A stretch of 64,000 bases of DNA from QQVM01 sp035341855 (GTDB lineage: Bacteria; Bacteroidota; Bacteroidia; AKYH767-A; 2013-40CM-41-45). The stretch is from the NCBI GenBank assembly GCA_035341855.1, contig DAOQWA010000011.1:9446-73445 (forward strand), read 5' to 3'. Positions 8,021-16,997 of this stretch are shown here, piece by piece. Positions within the stretch are counted from its first letter, which is position 1. Each line of letters begins with the position of its first letter. The notes below the pieces were generated by a model. The model saw only the letters and a list, made by a program, of their open reading frames with translations. It was not told where the DNA came from and ran no database searches. The position numbers and the translations under genes were made by a program.

Positions 8021-9613
8021 TTATTCAGATTCTTCGGACTCTGTTGCTTCCGCATCTGAAAGATCATTTGTTCCGGTTTGCCCGATAGTGGGTGCGTCAG
8101 GAAATTCATGTGATTTTCTTATCAAAGTGAATTTCAACTTTCTCTTGTAATCATCTTGAAGCCATTTGACATAACTTTCCGATGTCTTGCTAAGACATCT
8201 GGAATAAACCCTCACCCTAAATTCAATTTCCTCTTTAAGAAGGTCTGCTAAGACAAGAGCTTCGTCGATATCGGCACTGTTCTCCAGGCAAATTTGGATA
8301 TGTTGTTCTATTGAACGTTCAATTACGACTTTTGGCCTTTGATGTTTTGATAGTGCCAGTTGATGTTCCTGTTTTACATCAAAGTCTATCTGTTGTGATT
8401 TGCCGAATTTTTCCCGTAATTCTTCCGGCATCTCATAACGGTAATTTCTTTCTATATCTTCATCACTCCGAATATCTGCTAAATACAATTCCGGATTTTT
8501 GAATATGCCTGCCCAGTCCACCGGCGCATCCCAAAGTCCAAATCTATTCAGGTTATTTCCAAGGTCTATCACACTAAATTCTTTCTTGTTTGGTAGTATT
8601 CGCGATCCACGACCTATCATTTGAAAATAAAGAGTAAGTGATTTTGTAGCTCTGTTGAGAATAATACATTCAACAGTAGGCTCATCAAATCCTGTCGTCA
8701 GGATACTCACTGAGGTTAGGATTGCATCCGGCTTCTCCCTAAACCAGTCAAGAATTTCTCTTCTCTCTTTTCCGGTATGAGTATGATCCAAATGTTTTAT
8801 CTCATAGCCTGCATCCTGAAAAGTCGCATAAACATATTGAGAGGTAGCAATACCATTATTAAATATCAGTGTCTTTTTGCCTATACATTTTTCTTTATAG
8901 GCACTAAGTAGTTTATCCTGCATTGCATGATTATTATATAGTCGTTCAGATGAACTAACAGTATAATCTCCATTTCTACCGACTTTCAAAGAGGTAAGTC
9001 CTACGTGATAATGATATGTTGTTGCCCTCGCCAAAAATCCGGTTTCAATTAGTGAGGTGATAGATTCTCCAACGATCAGTTCGTCGTAGTTGTCCCTCAT
9101 CCTTATGTTAATATTGGAACTCAAAGGTGTGGCCGTAACACCAAGCAACACACCTTTTTCATAAAATCTAAATAGTTTTCCAAAGGAATTATAATGCGCC
9201 TCATCCACAATCATCAAACCAATATTGTCAAGATTCAATATTTTATCTCTCAATCGATTGTTCAATGTTTCAACCATGGCAACAAAACACATGTAGTCGT
9301 TCGGTACAGGCATTTCTTTAACCGCACTATTGATTACCTTGTTGTTAACTCCAAACTCATCCAGCATCAGAGATGTCTGTCCACATAATTCTATTCTATG
9401 TGTAAGTATCAATACTTTTTTTCCGGTATTCTGAATAAATCTTCGTGCAATTTCTGAAAAGATCACCGTCTTGCCGCCACCTGTAGGGAGTTGATACAAC
9501 AGATTATAACGTGCATCATGATCCTTTAAGCGACTGAAGATGTCTTCTATAGCTCTTTGCTGGTACTCATATAGCTGCTTTCCGTTTTTAATTTGGAACT
9601 GATCTTCTGACAT
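8021..9613 (-). CDS. SF2 DEAD/DEAH-box helicase (type I restriction/RecG-like core)
   Basis: This predicted ATP-dependent DNA or RNA translocase has 530 residues. Helicase motifs are Q-like YEYQQRAIEDI (~15-25), Walker A TGGGKT (44-49), DEAH (137-140), GVTATP (158-163), and motif VI YFQMIGRGSR in the second RecA domain (~ residues 180-350). The architecture resembles SSL2/HsdR-type helicases without a nuclease. The last ~100 residues are not recognised and end in an acidic Asp/Glu/Ser tail. No methylase, nuclease or defence gene lies beside it, so a housekeeping role is as likely as a defence one. Confidence 0.85.
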   Translation of the reverse strand: MSEDQFQIKNGKQLYEYQQRAIEDIFSRLKDHDARYNLLYQLPTGGGKTVIFSEIARRFIQNTGKKVLILTHRIELCGQTSLMLDEFGVNNKVINSAVKEMPVPNDYMCFVAMVETLNNRLRDKILNLDNIGLMIVDEAHYNSFGKLFRFYEKGVLLGVTATPLSSNINIRMRDNYDELIVGESITSLIETGFLARATTYHYHVGLTSLKVGRNGDYTVSSSERLYNNHAMQDKLLSAYKEKCIGKKTLIFNNGIATSQYVYATFQDAGYEIKHLDHTHTGKERREILDWFREKPDAILTSVSILTTGFDEPTVECIILNRATKSLTLYFQMIGRGSRILPNKKEFSVIDLGNNLNRFGLWDAPVDWAGIFKNPELYLADIRSDEDIERNYRYEMPEELREKFGKSQQIDFDVKQEHQLALSKHQRPKVVIERSIEQHIQICLENSADIDEALVLADLLKEEIEFRVRVYSRCLSKTSESYVKWLQDDYKRKLKFTLIRKSHEFPDAPTIGQTGTNDLSDAEATESEESE

Positions 9614-9722
9614 ATAATTGTTGAATGTTGCAAGATACAGGAAATTTGTAACCTTATAAGGTCAGTGATGGACAAAAATTTTAATACAGTGGTTTAGCAT
9701 GGCTTTGAAACAGCAATAACCA

Positions 9723-10169
9723 CTATGTGATCTCCTGTTCCATTCTGTATAAGTCATAACCTATAGCCCAATAGTCAGGAATGATTTCTTTGGTTACAAA
9801 TCCAAATTTTGAATAGTAATTAAAAGCTAGCTGAGAAGTCCTCACTTCAAGCATATCCAAAGAACTTATTTGTTTTATCTTTTCAATTCTGAACAGAAGT
9901 AGCTTGGTACCTATATTTATTCCCTGATGAGAAGGATGAACGATATCCCAAGAAATTCTGGCAAGTTTTCTCCCACTAATTATATTATATCCACCACAGG
10001 CAACAATTTTACCTTCCTTTTCAATCAGATAAAAATTTTCAGAATGATTTTCCAGGTAATAGTGAAGGTCTGTCTCTTCACTTTTTGAAAAATATTTTGG
10101 AGTGTTTAACCTTAATAATTCGATTACATTTTGTTTGTCAATATTTTCGTATTTACGTATAGTCATCAA
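9723..10169 (-). CDS. GNAT family N-acetyltransferase
   Basis: This 148-residue single-domain protein has motif A of the acetyl-CoA site, VHPSHQGINIGTKLL, with the Q/R-x-x-G-x-G/A pattern at ~82-87. Motif B follows with LEVRTSQLAFNYYSKFGF, the usual Y-x-K-x-G-F ending. The substrate cannot be inferred. It lies 24 bases downstream of the T9SS deiodinase-like gene on the same strand, so the two may be co-transcribed although their roles look unrelated. Confidence 0.8.
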   Translation of the reverse strand: MMTIRKYENIDKQNVIELLRLNTPKYFSKSEETDLHYYLENHSENFYLIEKEGKIVACGGYNIISGRKLARISWDIVHPSHQGINIGTKLLLFRIEKIKQISSLDMLEVRTSQLAFNYYSKFGFVTKEIIPDYWAIGYDLYRMEQEIT

Positions 10170-10193
10170 TTTTTTTTAAATCTAGAATCATTT

Positions 10194-11519
10194 CTATTCA
10201 ATTATGATTTTTTTTGTTGTTTGTTCCTTTCCTGATAGTTTTAGGAGATAAACACCCGGCAAATTATTTTTTACCTCCAGCGTGGTTGTGCTTGAAGGAG
10301 ATAAGGTTTGTGACAACTTAAGTTTCCCCTGAATGTCATATAATTCTGCCAGATTAAAATTATCATTCGCATCAACATACAAATATTCTTTAACAGGATT
10401 CGGATAAATCTTTCCGAAAAATTCCCGGGAATTCTCATTTATCCCTGTGGTTTCTGTCGATCCATAAAATCTTTGCGTTACCTGATTCGATGTATTATTC
10501 TGGTTTACAAAACGCACCTGTGCCATGCCTGAAGCCGGGGTGGTATCTGTATAGAAGTAGAAAATGAAGGCCTGAGCTGCTCCCGGAGATATGGTTACCT
10601 GTGCTGATGTGGTTGTTGGCGGATAGCAAATATCGGTACATAAGGCTGTTAACCATGTTGCGGGCATTTGTGTGCCTTGTCGCTGAATTGTGATCTCGAC
10701 GTTTTCAGTACTTGAGTTATTTGTTAAGGTGGAATTCACGGCAATATAATAACCGGGAATACCATACTCAATGGTGTCACCCGACCATGTGAATGTTCCG
10801 CCATTCCCGAAAGTAGAACATTGTCCACTACTTGTTCCAAGCAAACTATCTATCTCACAGAAAATATTTTCCGGTGCTTTGTCAAACCATTGCTGAAATG
10901 CAAACACTGTTCCGTTAGCTTGAATAAGAGTTGCACTGTTTGGTTCTGTTCCAAAGTTGAGCCACCATTCATTGCAGGGTCCGTCAATTAATACAGACGG
11001 ACGTAAATAGTTAGAGCTGAGCATTGCATCAACAACGGTTTTTCTTTCACCGTAAGTTTTCGGTTGCTCAAAAAGTATTCCTTCTGTTTGATTGGCACTT
11101 GTAGTCCAAACATTCCCGCTATACGGACTTACATCTATTATCGGATGTGCTTCCACCGTATAAATAACGTACACGTTTAATTGTCCTTGATAGATACTGT
11201 CAACCATATTTATAACAGGAATCTTGCCTCTGAAAACCGGACAAGTATAACTTGATGAAATTAGCAGAACAGGTTTTCCTGACTGCAAAATTTCAGATAG
11301 AACTACAGAGTCACCTGCTAAAGTGTATAACTTAAAGTCCGGTACTGAATTTCCCGGCATGATGCCTGGTACACTACCACTCCCTTGTGCAATAGGTATA
11401 GTGCAAATGCTATCTGAATCAAATGGTAAACTGATTAGTCCAATGCTCGGAAGGACTTGTGCATTCACAAATGAACATTGAAGGTATAATAGGAGGCTTA
11501 GCAGATAAATTTTACGCAT
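10194..11519 (-). CDS. Secreted deiodinase/redoxin-like protein with T9SS type A sorting domain
   Basis: This predicted exported protein has 441 residues. A signal peptide (1-20, ending FVNAQ) is followed by a thioredoxin-fold domain (~58-225). It contains NSVPDFKLYTLAGDSV, the active-site-like SSSYTCPVFR (Cys93), VEAHP (122-126) and a late RPSVLIDGP. T-C-P-x-F plus E-A-H-P is the pattern of iodothyronine-deiodinase-like redoxins, with Cys in place of selenocysteine. A beta-rich domain with CTDICYPPTT follows, then a C-terminal sorting domain (IYPNPVKEYLYV to the end, closing with KKIIIE). T9SS would export it and remove the tail. A second ATG at 11531 adds four residues. The substrate is unknown. 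Confidence 0.75.
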   Translation of the reverse strand: MRKIYLLSLLLYLQCSFVNAQVLPSIGLISLPFDSDSICTIPIAQGSGSVPGIMPGNSVPDFKLYTLAGDSVVLSEILQSGKPVLLISSSYTCPVFRGKIPVINMVDSIYQGQLNVYVIYTVEAHPIIDVSPYSGNVWTTSANQTEGILFEQPKTYGERKTVVDAMLSSNYLRPSVLIDGPCNEWWLNFGTEPNSATLIQANGTVFAFQQWFDKAPENIFCEIDSLLGTSSGQCSTFGNGGTFTWSGDTIEYGIPGYYIAVNSTLTNNSSTENVEITIQRQGTQMPATWLTALCTDICYPPTTTSAQVTISPGAAQAFIFYFYTDTTPASGMAQVRFVNQNNTSNQVTQRFYGSTETTGINENSREFFGKIYPNPVKEYLYVDANDNFNLAELYDIQGKLKLSQTLSPSSTTTLEVKNNLPGVYLLKLSGKEQTTKKIIIE

Positions 11520-11720
11520 TTCTATTAACATTTAGTTTGTTGTCTTCACTCCGTCACTACCAATAAGTTAAATGAAGACTATATTGAAGATACCATTTTT
11601 GGTATTGATATCAATTTGTCTGACCGGAAAAACTTTGATTATACAATGTAAAGTTCAATAAATCAGCTTATTAAATCCTTTTTTTATTAGCTCCGATTAT
11701 CCTAGAGACATGTAATTTTC

Positions 11721-11728
11721 TATCTTCG
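11721..11728 (+). promoter_or_regulatory. Near-consensus -7 element
   Basis: TATCTTCG differs from TAnnTTTG at one base and lies 18 bases before the TTG start at 11747, so a short leader is expected. Confidence 0.35.
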
Positions 11729-11746
11729 TAATACTATTTCATCAGG

Positions 11747-12253
11747 TTGAAGAGATCATTCTGCATATTCCTTTTAAGTATTCTCCTGCTTCAGTCCGGG
11801 GCATTGGTTTTTTTTTATCAATGCCGGCAGTTCCTGCTTCGTATTGAAATGAAACAAAAATTGAATCACGAAGATTCAAAGTTTGAAAAAATCAGTTTGA
11901 GTCTGGAAGATTATAGAAAAAGCAAAGTACATTCAGACGAGATAGAGCTTAATGGAGAAATGTATGATGTAAAATCTGTTAATTACATTGGAGACCGGGT
12001 TGAGTTGATGGTGATACATGACAAGCATGAAACCGGCATCATAAAAAAGATAAAGTCAGCATTAAAAGGGGGTAGTGAAAATTCTACAACAATTCCTTCC
12101 AACTATTTTAAATTATTAAATCTTCAATATATTATTCCGGATGCAAACAAACTAAGCTTCCCGGTAACTATAAAACTAATTTATTGCAAGAGTGTTGATT
12201 CTCTGATTGAGAATGTCATAGAGGTAGTGTCTCCACCTCCTCGTTTTATTTAA
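11747..12253 (+). CDS. Small exported or membrane-anchored protein upstream of TonB receptor
   Basis: This 168-residue protein is not assigned to a named family. It starts at TTG. This start is preferred because residues 1-33 form a signal or anchor helix (MKRSFCIFLLSILLLQSG), and the first internal ATG (codon 35) would remove it. The mature part has EIELNGEMYDVKSVNYIGDRVELMVIHD, a beta-hairpin pattern seen in small partner proteins encoded before TonB-dependent receptors in Bacteroidota, and it ends SPPPRF. It lies 78 bases before the receptor gene, so a shared operon and a role in metal or hemin uptake are inferred. Confidence 0.6.
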   Translation: MKRSFCIFLLSILLLQSGALVFFYQCRQFLLRIEMKQKLNHEDSKFEKISLSLEDYRKSKVHSDEIELNGEMYDVKSVNYIGDRVELMVIHDKHETGIIKKIKSALKGGSENSTTIPSNYFKLLNLQYIIPDANKLSFPVTIKLIYCKSVDSLIENVIEVVSPPPRFI

Positions 12254-12331
12254 TCTTCCCTTTTTATCAATTCTAATTTATTCTATCGTCCGGATGATGG
12301 ACGTTACATTATATTGTATTAACTAAACTTT

Positions 12332-14560
12332 ATGAAAACAGTTATTACCAAATCATTATATTATACATTAATTTTATTTTTAAGCGGATTGAACATTACC
12401 GCCGGTTTTGCCCAGGATTCCATCCCATCAGGTCGAATCGATCTTGATGAGGTTATAATTTCAGTAAACAAATTCGAGGAGACAAAAAAGTCTGTAGGAC
12501 AGCAAATACAAGTATTAACTTCTAAACAGATAGAAATAGCGCAGGCGCAATCTACCGCAGATCTTATTTCGAATACCGGAAATGTATTTGTTCAAAAAAG
12601 TCAGATGGGAGGTGGCAGTCCTGTTATTCGTGGCTTTGAAGCCAGCAGGATTTTGCTAGTTGTAGATGGGGTAAAAATGAATAATCTTATCTACCGTGCC
12701 GGTCACTTACAAAATATCGTGACTATGGACAATGCAGTTCTGGATAGAGTAGAGGTATTATTTGGACCTTCGTCAACTGTTTATGGATCTGATGCTCTGG
12801 GAGGAGTAATTCATATGTACACAAAAAAGCCTCAGTTTGCAGGATATAATGAGAAGACAAAATTAAAAGTCAATGCGATGACAAGATACGGGTCAGTCAA
12901 TAATGAAATGACCGGTCACATTGATTTTAACCTTGGTTGCGAAAAACTTGCATCGTTAACTTCATTCACTATGTCCTCTTTCGATGATCTTCAGGGAGGT
13001 AAAAATCAGAATCCATTCTATACGAAATCGTATGGAGAAAGGCCCTATTATGTGGAACGTATAAATGGCAAGGATTCATTAATAAAGAATTCTAACAGGT
13101 ATCTTCAGGTTCAGAGTGGCTACTCTCAATATGATCTGCTTCAAAAGTTCTCTTATAAACAGAATGAAAGAATAAATCATGGTTTGAACATTCAGTTTTC
13201 AAATTCAAGTGATGTTCCAAGGTATGATAGGTTGACTGACCCCGATGGTAATGGCTTGCGTTTTGCAGAATGGTATTATGGTCCTCAAAAAAGATTTCTT
13301 GCTGCTTATGATGTGAGAAGAGTAAATAACAATTCTTTTTTTCAAACTGTGAGTGCCGGAATAAATTTTCAGGATGTTGAAGAAAGCCGTCACAGCCGAA
13401 GGTTTAATAGAACCGCACTAAGCCACCGTACAGAAAATGTAAATGTATACGGTGCTGACTTTGATCTCCAACGAATAACTGAAAAACACAAATTTCATTT
13501 AGGAATTGAAGGGCAGTACAATACTTTAGTTTCAAAAGCCTATGAAGAGAATATTGAAACGCTTGAGAGATCAGCACTGGATACAAGGTATCCTGATGGA
13601 GATAATAATATGACTGATGTAGCTGCTTACATATCACATAGCTGGAAGATCAATAATGTTCTTACACTTACGGATGGTATCCGTATTGGATATACATCAT
13701 TGTCATCTTCATTTATTGATACTTCATTTTATCATCTACCGTTCACGAAAGCAGAGCAAGACAACACAGTGTATTCCGGGAGCCTCGGCTTGGTTCATAA
13801 TCCTTCAGATGATTTAAAGCTATCAGTCCTTGTATCCACAGGTTTTCGATCTCCAAATATTGACGATCTTAGCAAGGTTTTCGAATCTGCTCCGGGTCTT
13901 GTTATTGTACCTAATCCTGCATTGAAGCCGGAAAAAACGATCAATACAGAATTAGGAATCTCCAGATTATTCAATCAAAGATCCAGTTGGGAAACCTCTG
14001 TATTTTATACAAACTTTGTTGATGCAATAGTTACACGGGAATATAAATTGAACGGACAAGATTCGATATTGTACGACGGCACCTATAGTCAGGTAATGGC
14101 AAACCAGAATGCCGGAGAGGCATTTATCTATGGATTTTCCTCAAATTTCCGTTCGCAGTGCAGCGACCATCTGAATATCGGCCTCTCCATGAACTATACA
14201 TATGGCAGAGTAAAAACAGATAGCAGTGATTATCCTCTTGATCATATCTCTCCCTTCATGATGCGTTTTCAAATGGCCTATAATTATAAGAAATTCGGTT
14301 CGGAATTTTTTGTTAACTATAATGGTTGGAAAAGGCTTAATAATTATTATTTGAATGGAGAAGATAATGATCAGTATGCCACTGAAGATGGAATGCCGGC
14401 ATGGTTAACATTAAATTTACGTTTGAATTATAAGATCCATAAGTATCTTAACCTCCAAGCGGGTATCGATAATTTATTTGACACCCAGTATCGGACATTT
14501 GCCAGCGGTATTAATGCTCCGGGCAGAAATTTTATTGCTGCTCTTAGGTTTCAGTATTGA
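12332..14560 (+). CDS. TonB-dependent outer-membrane receptor (hemin/hemoglobin type)
   Basis: This predicted 22-strand outer-membrane transporter of 742 residues has a signal peptide (1-28, ending GFAQ). The plug domain (~38-165) contains LISNTGNVFVQKSQMGGGSPVIRGF, written here across residues ~82-106, then RILLVVDGVKMNN and VEVLFGPSSTVYGSDALGGV. This is the block arrangement of hemoglobin/transferrin/hemin receptors. The barrel runs from ~200 to the end, with a TonB-box II-like LQAGIDNLFDTQYR and a final Tyr. There is no N-terminal carboxypeptidase-like extension as in SusC. Energy would come from TonB-ExbBD encoded elsewhere. The actual ligand is inferred from the plug motifs only. Confidence 0.85.
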   Translation: MKTVITKSLYYTLILFLSGLNITAGFAQDSIPSGRIDLDEVIISVNKFEETKKSVGQQIQVLTSKQIEIAQAQSTADLISNTGNVFVQKSQMGGGSPVIRGFEASRILLVVDGVKMNNLIYRAGHLQNIVTMDNAVLDRVEVLFGPSSTVYGSDALGGVIHMYTKKPQFAGYNEKTKLKVNAMTRYGSVNNEMTGHIDFNLGCEKLASLTSFTMSSFDDLQGGKNQNPFYTKSYGERPYYVERINGKDSLIKNSNRYLQVQSGYSQYDLLQKFSYKQNERINHGLNIQFSNSSDVPRYDRLTDPDGNGLRFAEWYYGPQKRFLAAYDVRRVNNNSFFQTVSAGINFQDVEESRHSRRFNRTALSHRTENVNVYGADFDLQRITEKHKFHLGIEGQYNTLVSKAYEENIETLERSALDTRYPDGDNNMTDVAAYISHSWKINNVLTLTDGIRIGYTSLSSSFIDTSFYHLPFTKAEQDNTVYSGSLGLVHNPSDDLKLSVLVSTGFRSPNIDDLSKVFESAPGLVIVPNPALKPEKTINTELGISRLFNQRSSWETSVFYTNFVDAIVTREYKLNGQDSILYDGTYSQVMANQNAGEAFIYGFSSNFRSQCSDHLNIGLSMNYTYGRVKTDSSDYPLDHISPFMMRFQMAYNYKKFGSEFFVNYNGWKRLNNYYLNGEDNDQYATEDGMPAWLTLNLRLNYKIHKYLNLQAGIDNLFDTQYRTFASGINAPGRNFIAALRFQY

Positions 14561-14596
14561 TAGATGCTAATCAGTTTTTTTTCTCACCGATTATAA

Positions 14597-15373
14597 ATGA
14601 ACAGAATCATGGAACACCCGGCTTTTGATTATGAACAAAGCGGTTTGAAGTATACTACAATAAGAAGGACAGATCCGGATATAGAAACCATTATACATAG
14701 GGAGCTGGGTGACGCCCGGAATATATTAAATGTAGGAGCAGGAGCGGGGTCATATGAACCGGCGGATAAAGATGTGATTTCTGTAGAACCTTCAGCATCG
14801 ATGAGAGAACAACGATTGAAATTAAATAGAAAAGCTGCCATTGATGCAAAAGCAGATGCATTACCTTTCGGGGACAATTCATTTGATGCATCAATGGCTT
14901 TGTTAACCGTTCACCACTGGCCTGATATTGAGAAAGGGCTAAGAGAACTTCAAAGAGTCAGCAAAGATCGGATTGTGATCATGACGTTTGACCCCAAGGC
15001 CTTAGATTCATTTTGGAATGTAAATTACTTTCCTCAGCTTATTGACGTAGAAAGGGAAAGGTATCCGGATATTAGTTTGATTACCTCTGTACTTGCGCCA
15101 GAAGCAAAAGTTATTCCCATTCCCGTAAGTCTTAATTGTCTTGATGGGTTTCAGGAGGCATACTTCGGCCGTCCAGAAGAATTTTTAAAAGCGGAGGTTC
15201 GTAGGGCTCAATCGGCATGGGGATTTCTTCCTGATGGTCTGGAGGAGAAGTATGTCAGAGCTTTGAAGACTGAATTGGATTCCGGAGAGTGGGATAGAAA
15301 ATTTGGTCACTACCGAAAGATGCCAAGTGCCACTTTCGCCTTGCGGCTGATCGTATCCCGAAAGCAGAATTGA
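14597..15373 (+). CDS. Class I SAM-dependent methyltransferase (UbiE/type-11 fold)
   Basis: This is a 258-residue cytoplasmic protein. Motif I, ILNVGAGAGSYEP (~43-55), binds SAM. ISVEPSASMREQ carries the acidic residue contacting the ribose, ADALPFGDNSFDASMALLTVHHW is motif II/III, and LRELQRVSKDRIVIMTFDP is the post-motif strand. The C-terminal half (165-255) probably caps the active site. The substrate is unknown. The gene follows the TonB receptor by 36 bases, but no functional link is apparent. Confidence 0.85.
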   Translation: MNRIMEHPAFDYEQSGLKYTTIRRTDPDIETIIHRELGDARNILNVGAGAGSYEPADKDVISVEPSASMREQRLKLNRKAAIDAKADALPFGDNSFDASMALLTVHHWPDIEKGLRELQRVSKDRIVIMTFDPKALDSFWNVNYFPQLIDVERERYPDISLITSVLAPEAKVIPIPVSLNCLDGFQEAYFGRPEEFLKAEVRRAQSAWGFLPDGLEEKYVRALKTELDSGEWDRKFGHYRKMPSATFALRLIVSRKQN

Positions 15374-15508
15374 TCTGTAGCCCGATAATTCCTGTCTTTT
15401 AAATCCCTGCACACCAGGACTTGCTGAAGTCTGTACGTTGAATGAATTATTTTTTTATTCTGCAGGAATTCTTTAATGGTTTGTAATTCCATTTTCTAAC
15501 AGTAAATT

Positions 15509-16777
15509 GTGGCAAAAATAAAGCTGCAAATTCTTCAGTTGTATTCCGAACTTCATGAAATTATGCCAATTGCAATAATAATTACTGTATGTTCCTTGCT
15601 GCTACTGGCTTATATCTTTGATATCAGTTCAGCCCTGACGAAAATACCTTCTGTTATACTGTTGTTGCTTACAGGCTGGTTGGTGAGGCAGCTTACTTTT
15701 CTAGTAGCAATTGAAGTTCCTGACCTAAATCCCTTATTACCTATATTTGGAACTATAGGTTTGATACTAATTGTGCTAGAAGGTTCTCTGGAGTTGCAAT
15801 TGAATAAAAGTAAGGTTTCAGTTATCAATAAATCTTTCCTCATCGCACTCTTGTCTATGGTAGTGTTGGCTTTTATCCTGGCTGCTACATTTCAGTATTA
15901 CGAGTATATCTCCTTCAAGGATGCTCTATTGAATGCCATTCCATTTTGCGTGATTTCAAGTGCTATAGCAATTCCCAGCGTTAGAAACCTCACCAGATCA
16001 AATAAGGAGTTCGTCATCTATGAAAGTAGCCTCTCAGACATACTTGGTGTGCTCTTTTTTAATTTCATTGCAGTAAATACGATTATAAACCTTGAATCTT
16101 TCCTGCATTTTGGTTTATCCATTTTTATTGTTGTTCTCGGCTCTTTCGTTTCAGTGATCGGTTTATCTTTCCTCCTGAGCAGAATCAAACACCATGTCAC
16201 TTTTTCTCCTATCATTCTTCTTGTGATTCTTATTTATGGTATTGCCAAACACTTTCATTTGCCTGCACTGATCTTTATTTTCGTTTTTGGTTTATTCCTC
16301 GGTAATCTTGATGAATTGAAACGGTTTAAATGGATAGAAAGATTGCGCCCGGTTAAACTGGATAAAGAGGTGGCAAAATTCAAGGAGATCACTATCGAAG
16401 CTACCTTTCTGATCAGGGCATTATTCTTCTTGCTATTCGGATTTTTAATGTCAGCACATGAGATATTGAATACCGTAACACTACCTTGGGCAGTAGGAAC
16501 CGTCATCGCAATCATAACTATCAGATGGATTGCTTTAAAGGTTGCCGGTTTTCCGGCCTTGCCTTTACTTTTTATCGCTCCAAGAGGATTGATAACAATC
16601 TTACTGTTCATAGCAATTATTCCTGAGCAAGCTTCCACACTAGTAAATCCTTCATACATCATACAAACGATTATCCTGTCAGTTTTTGTGATGATGATTG
16701 GTATTATGATGGGCAAAAAAGATCGATCAGAGAGAGTGGAAGAAAGTATTGTGGAGGTTGATGTGCAAAAACCTTAG
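15509..16777 (+). CDS. Cation:proton antiporter (CPA family)
   Basis: This integral inner-membrane protein has 422 residues and ~12 hydrophobic segments typical of Na+(K+)/H+ exchangers. Supporting marks are LPIFGTIGLILIVLEGSLEL in TM3-4, a Ser/Ala-rich FCVISSAIAIPSVRNL at the discontinuous helix, SSLSDILGVLFFNF with the conserved Asp of the ion site, and APRGLITILLFI near the end. There is no C-terminal TrkA-N domain. Initiation is at GTG 15509, or at ATG 15563 just before the first membrane helix. The transported ion cannot be read from the sequence. Confidence 0.85.
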   Translation: MAKIKLQILQLYSELHEIMPIAIIITVCSLLLLAYIFDISSALTKIPSVILLLLTGWLVRQLTFLVAIEVPDLNPLLPIFGTIGLILIVLEGSLELQLNKSKVSVINKSFLIALLSMVVLAFILAATFQYYEYISFKDALLNAIPFCVISSAIAIPSVRNLTRSNKEFVIYESSLSDILGVLFFNFIAVNTIINLESFLHFGLSIFIVVLGSFVSVIGLSFLLSRIKHHVTFSPIILLVILIYGIAKHFHLPALIFIFVFGLFLGNLDELKRFKWIERLRPVKLDKEVAKFKEITIEATFLIRALFFLLFGFLMSAHEILNTVTLPWAVGTVIAIITIRWIALKVAGFPALPLLFIAPRGLITILLFIAIIPEQASTLVNPSYIIQTIILSVFVMMIGIMMGKKDRSERVEESIVEVDVQKP

Positions 16778-16943
16778 TCTATGTCTGTAAGCTTTGAAAC
16801 ATTTGTTTAGGTCTTGATCGTAATGTGGTCATTTTCCGGAAATTTATTGTCTGGTCATATTCCTATGAAGTTTTCATTTTAAAAGAGTTTGTAAAAAGGT
16901 GAAAAACATTCCATGTTTTATCGCTCTTGTCATGTATTAATGG

Positions 16944-16951
16944 TATTTTTG
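16944..16951 (+). promoter_or_regulatory. -7 promoter element before the UvrD-like helicase
   Basis: TATTTTTG matches TAnnTTTG and lies 46 bases before the ATG at 16998. A TTG at 16927-16929 lies 14 bases upstream, closer than the usual 19. Confidence 0.35.
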
Positions 16952-16997
16952 GGCGAATAATTCAGAATTTTTCTGTTTCCCGTTTGTAAAGAATTGA

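Noticed and set aside
8021..9613. SF2 helicase as part of a defence island.
   Set aside because: No nuclease, methylase, toxin or phage-type gene lies nearby; its neighbours are metabolic and secretory genes.
11220..11260. Selenocysteine codon expected for deiodinase-like proteins.
   Set aside because: The active-site residue is encoded by a Cys codon in an uninterrupted frame; no in-frame TGA is present.
16255..16716. Open frame of 153 residues on the minus strand opposite the antiporter.
   Set aside because: Its composition (Ile/Lys/Ser rich) is that of a shadow of membrane-helix codons, and the plus-strand gene is well supported.
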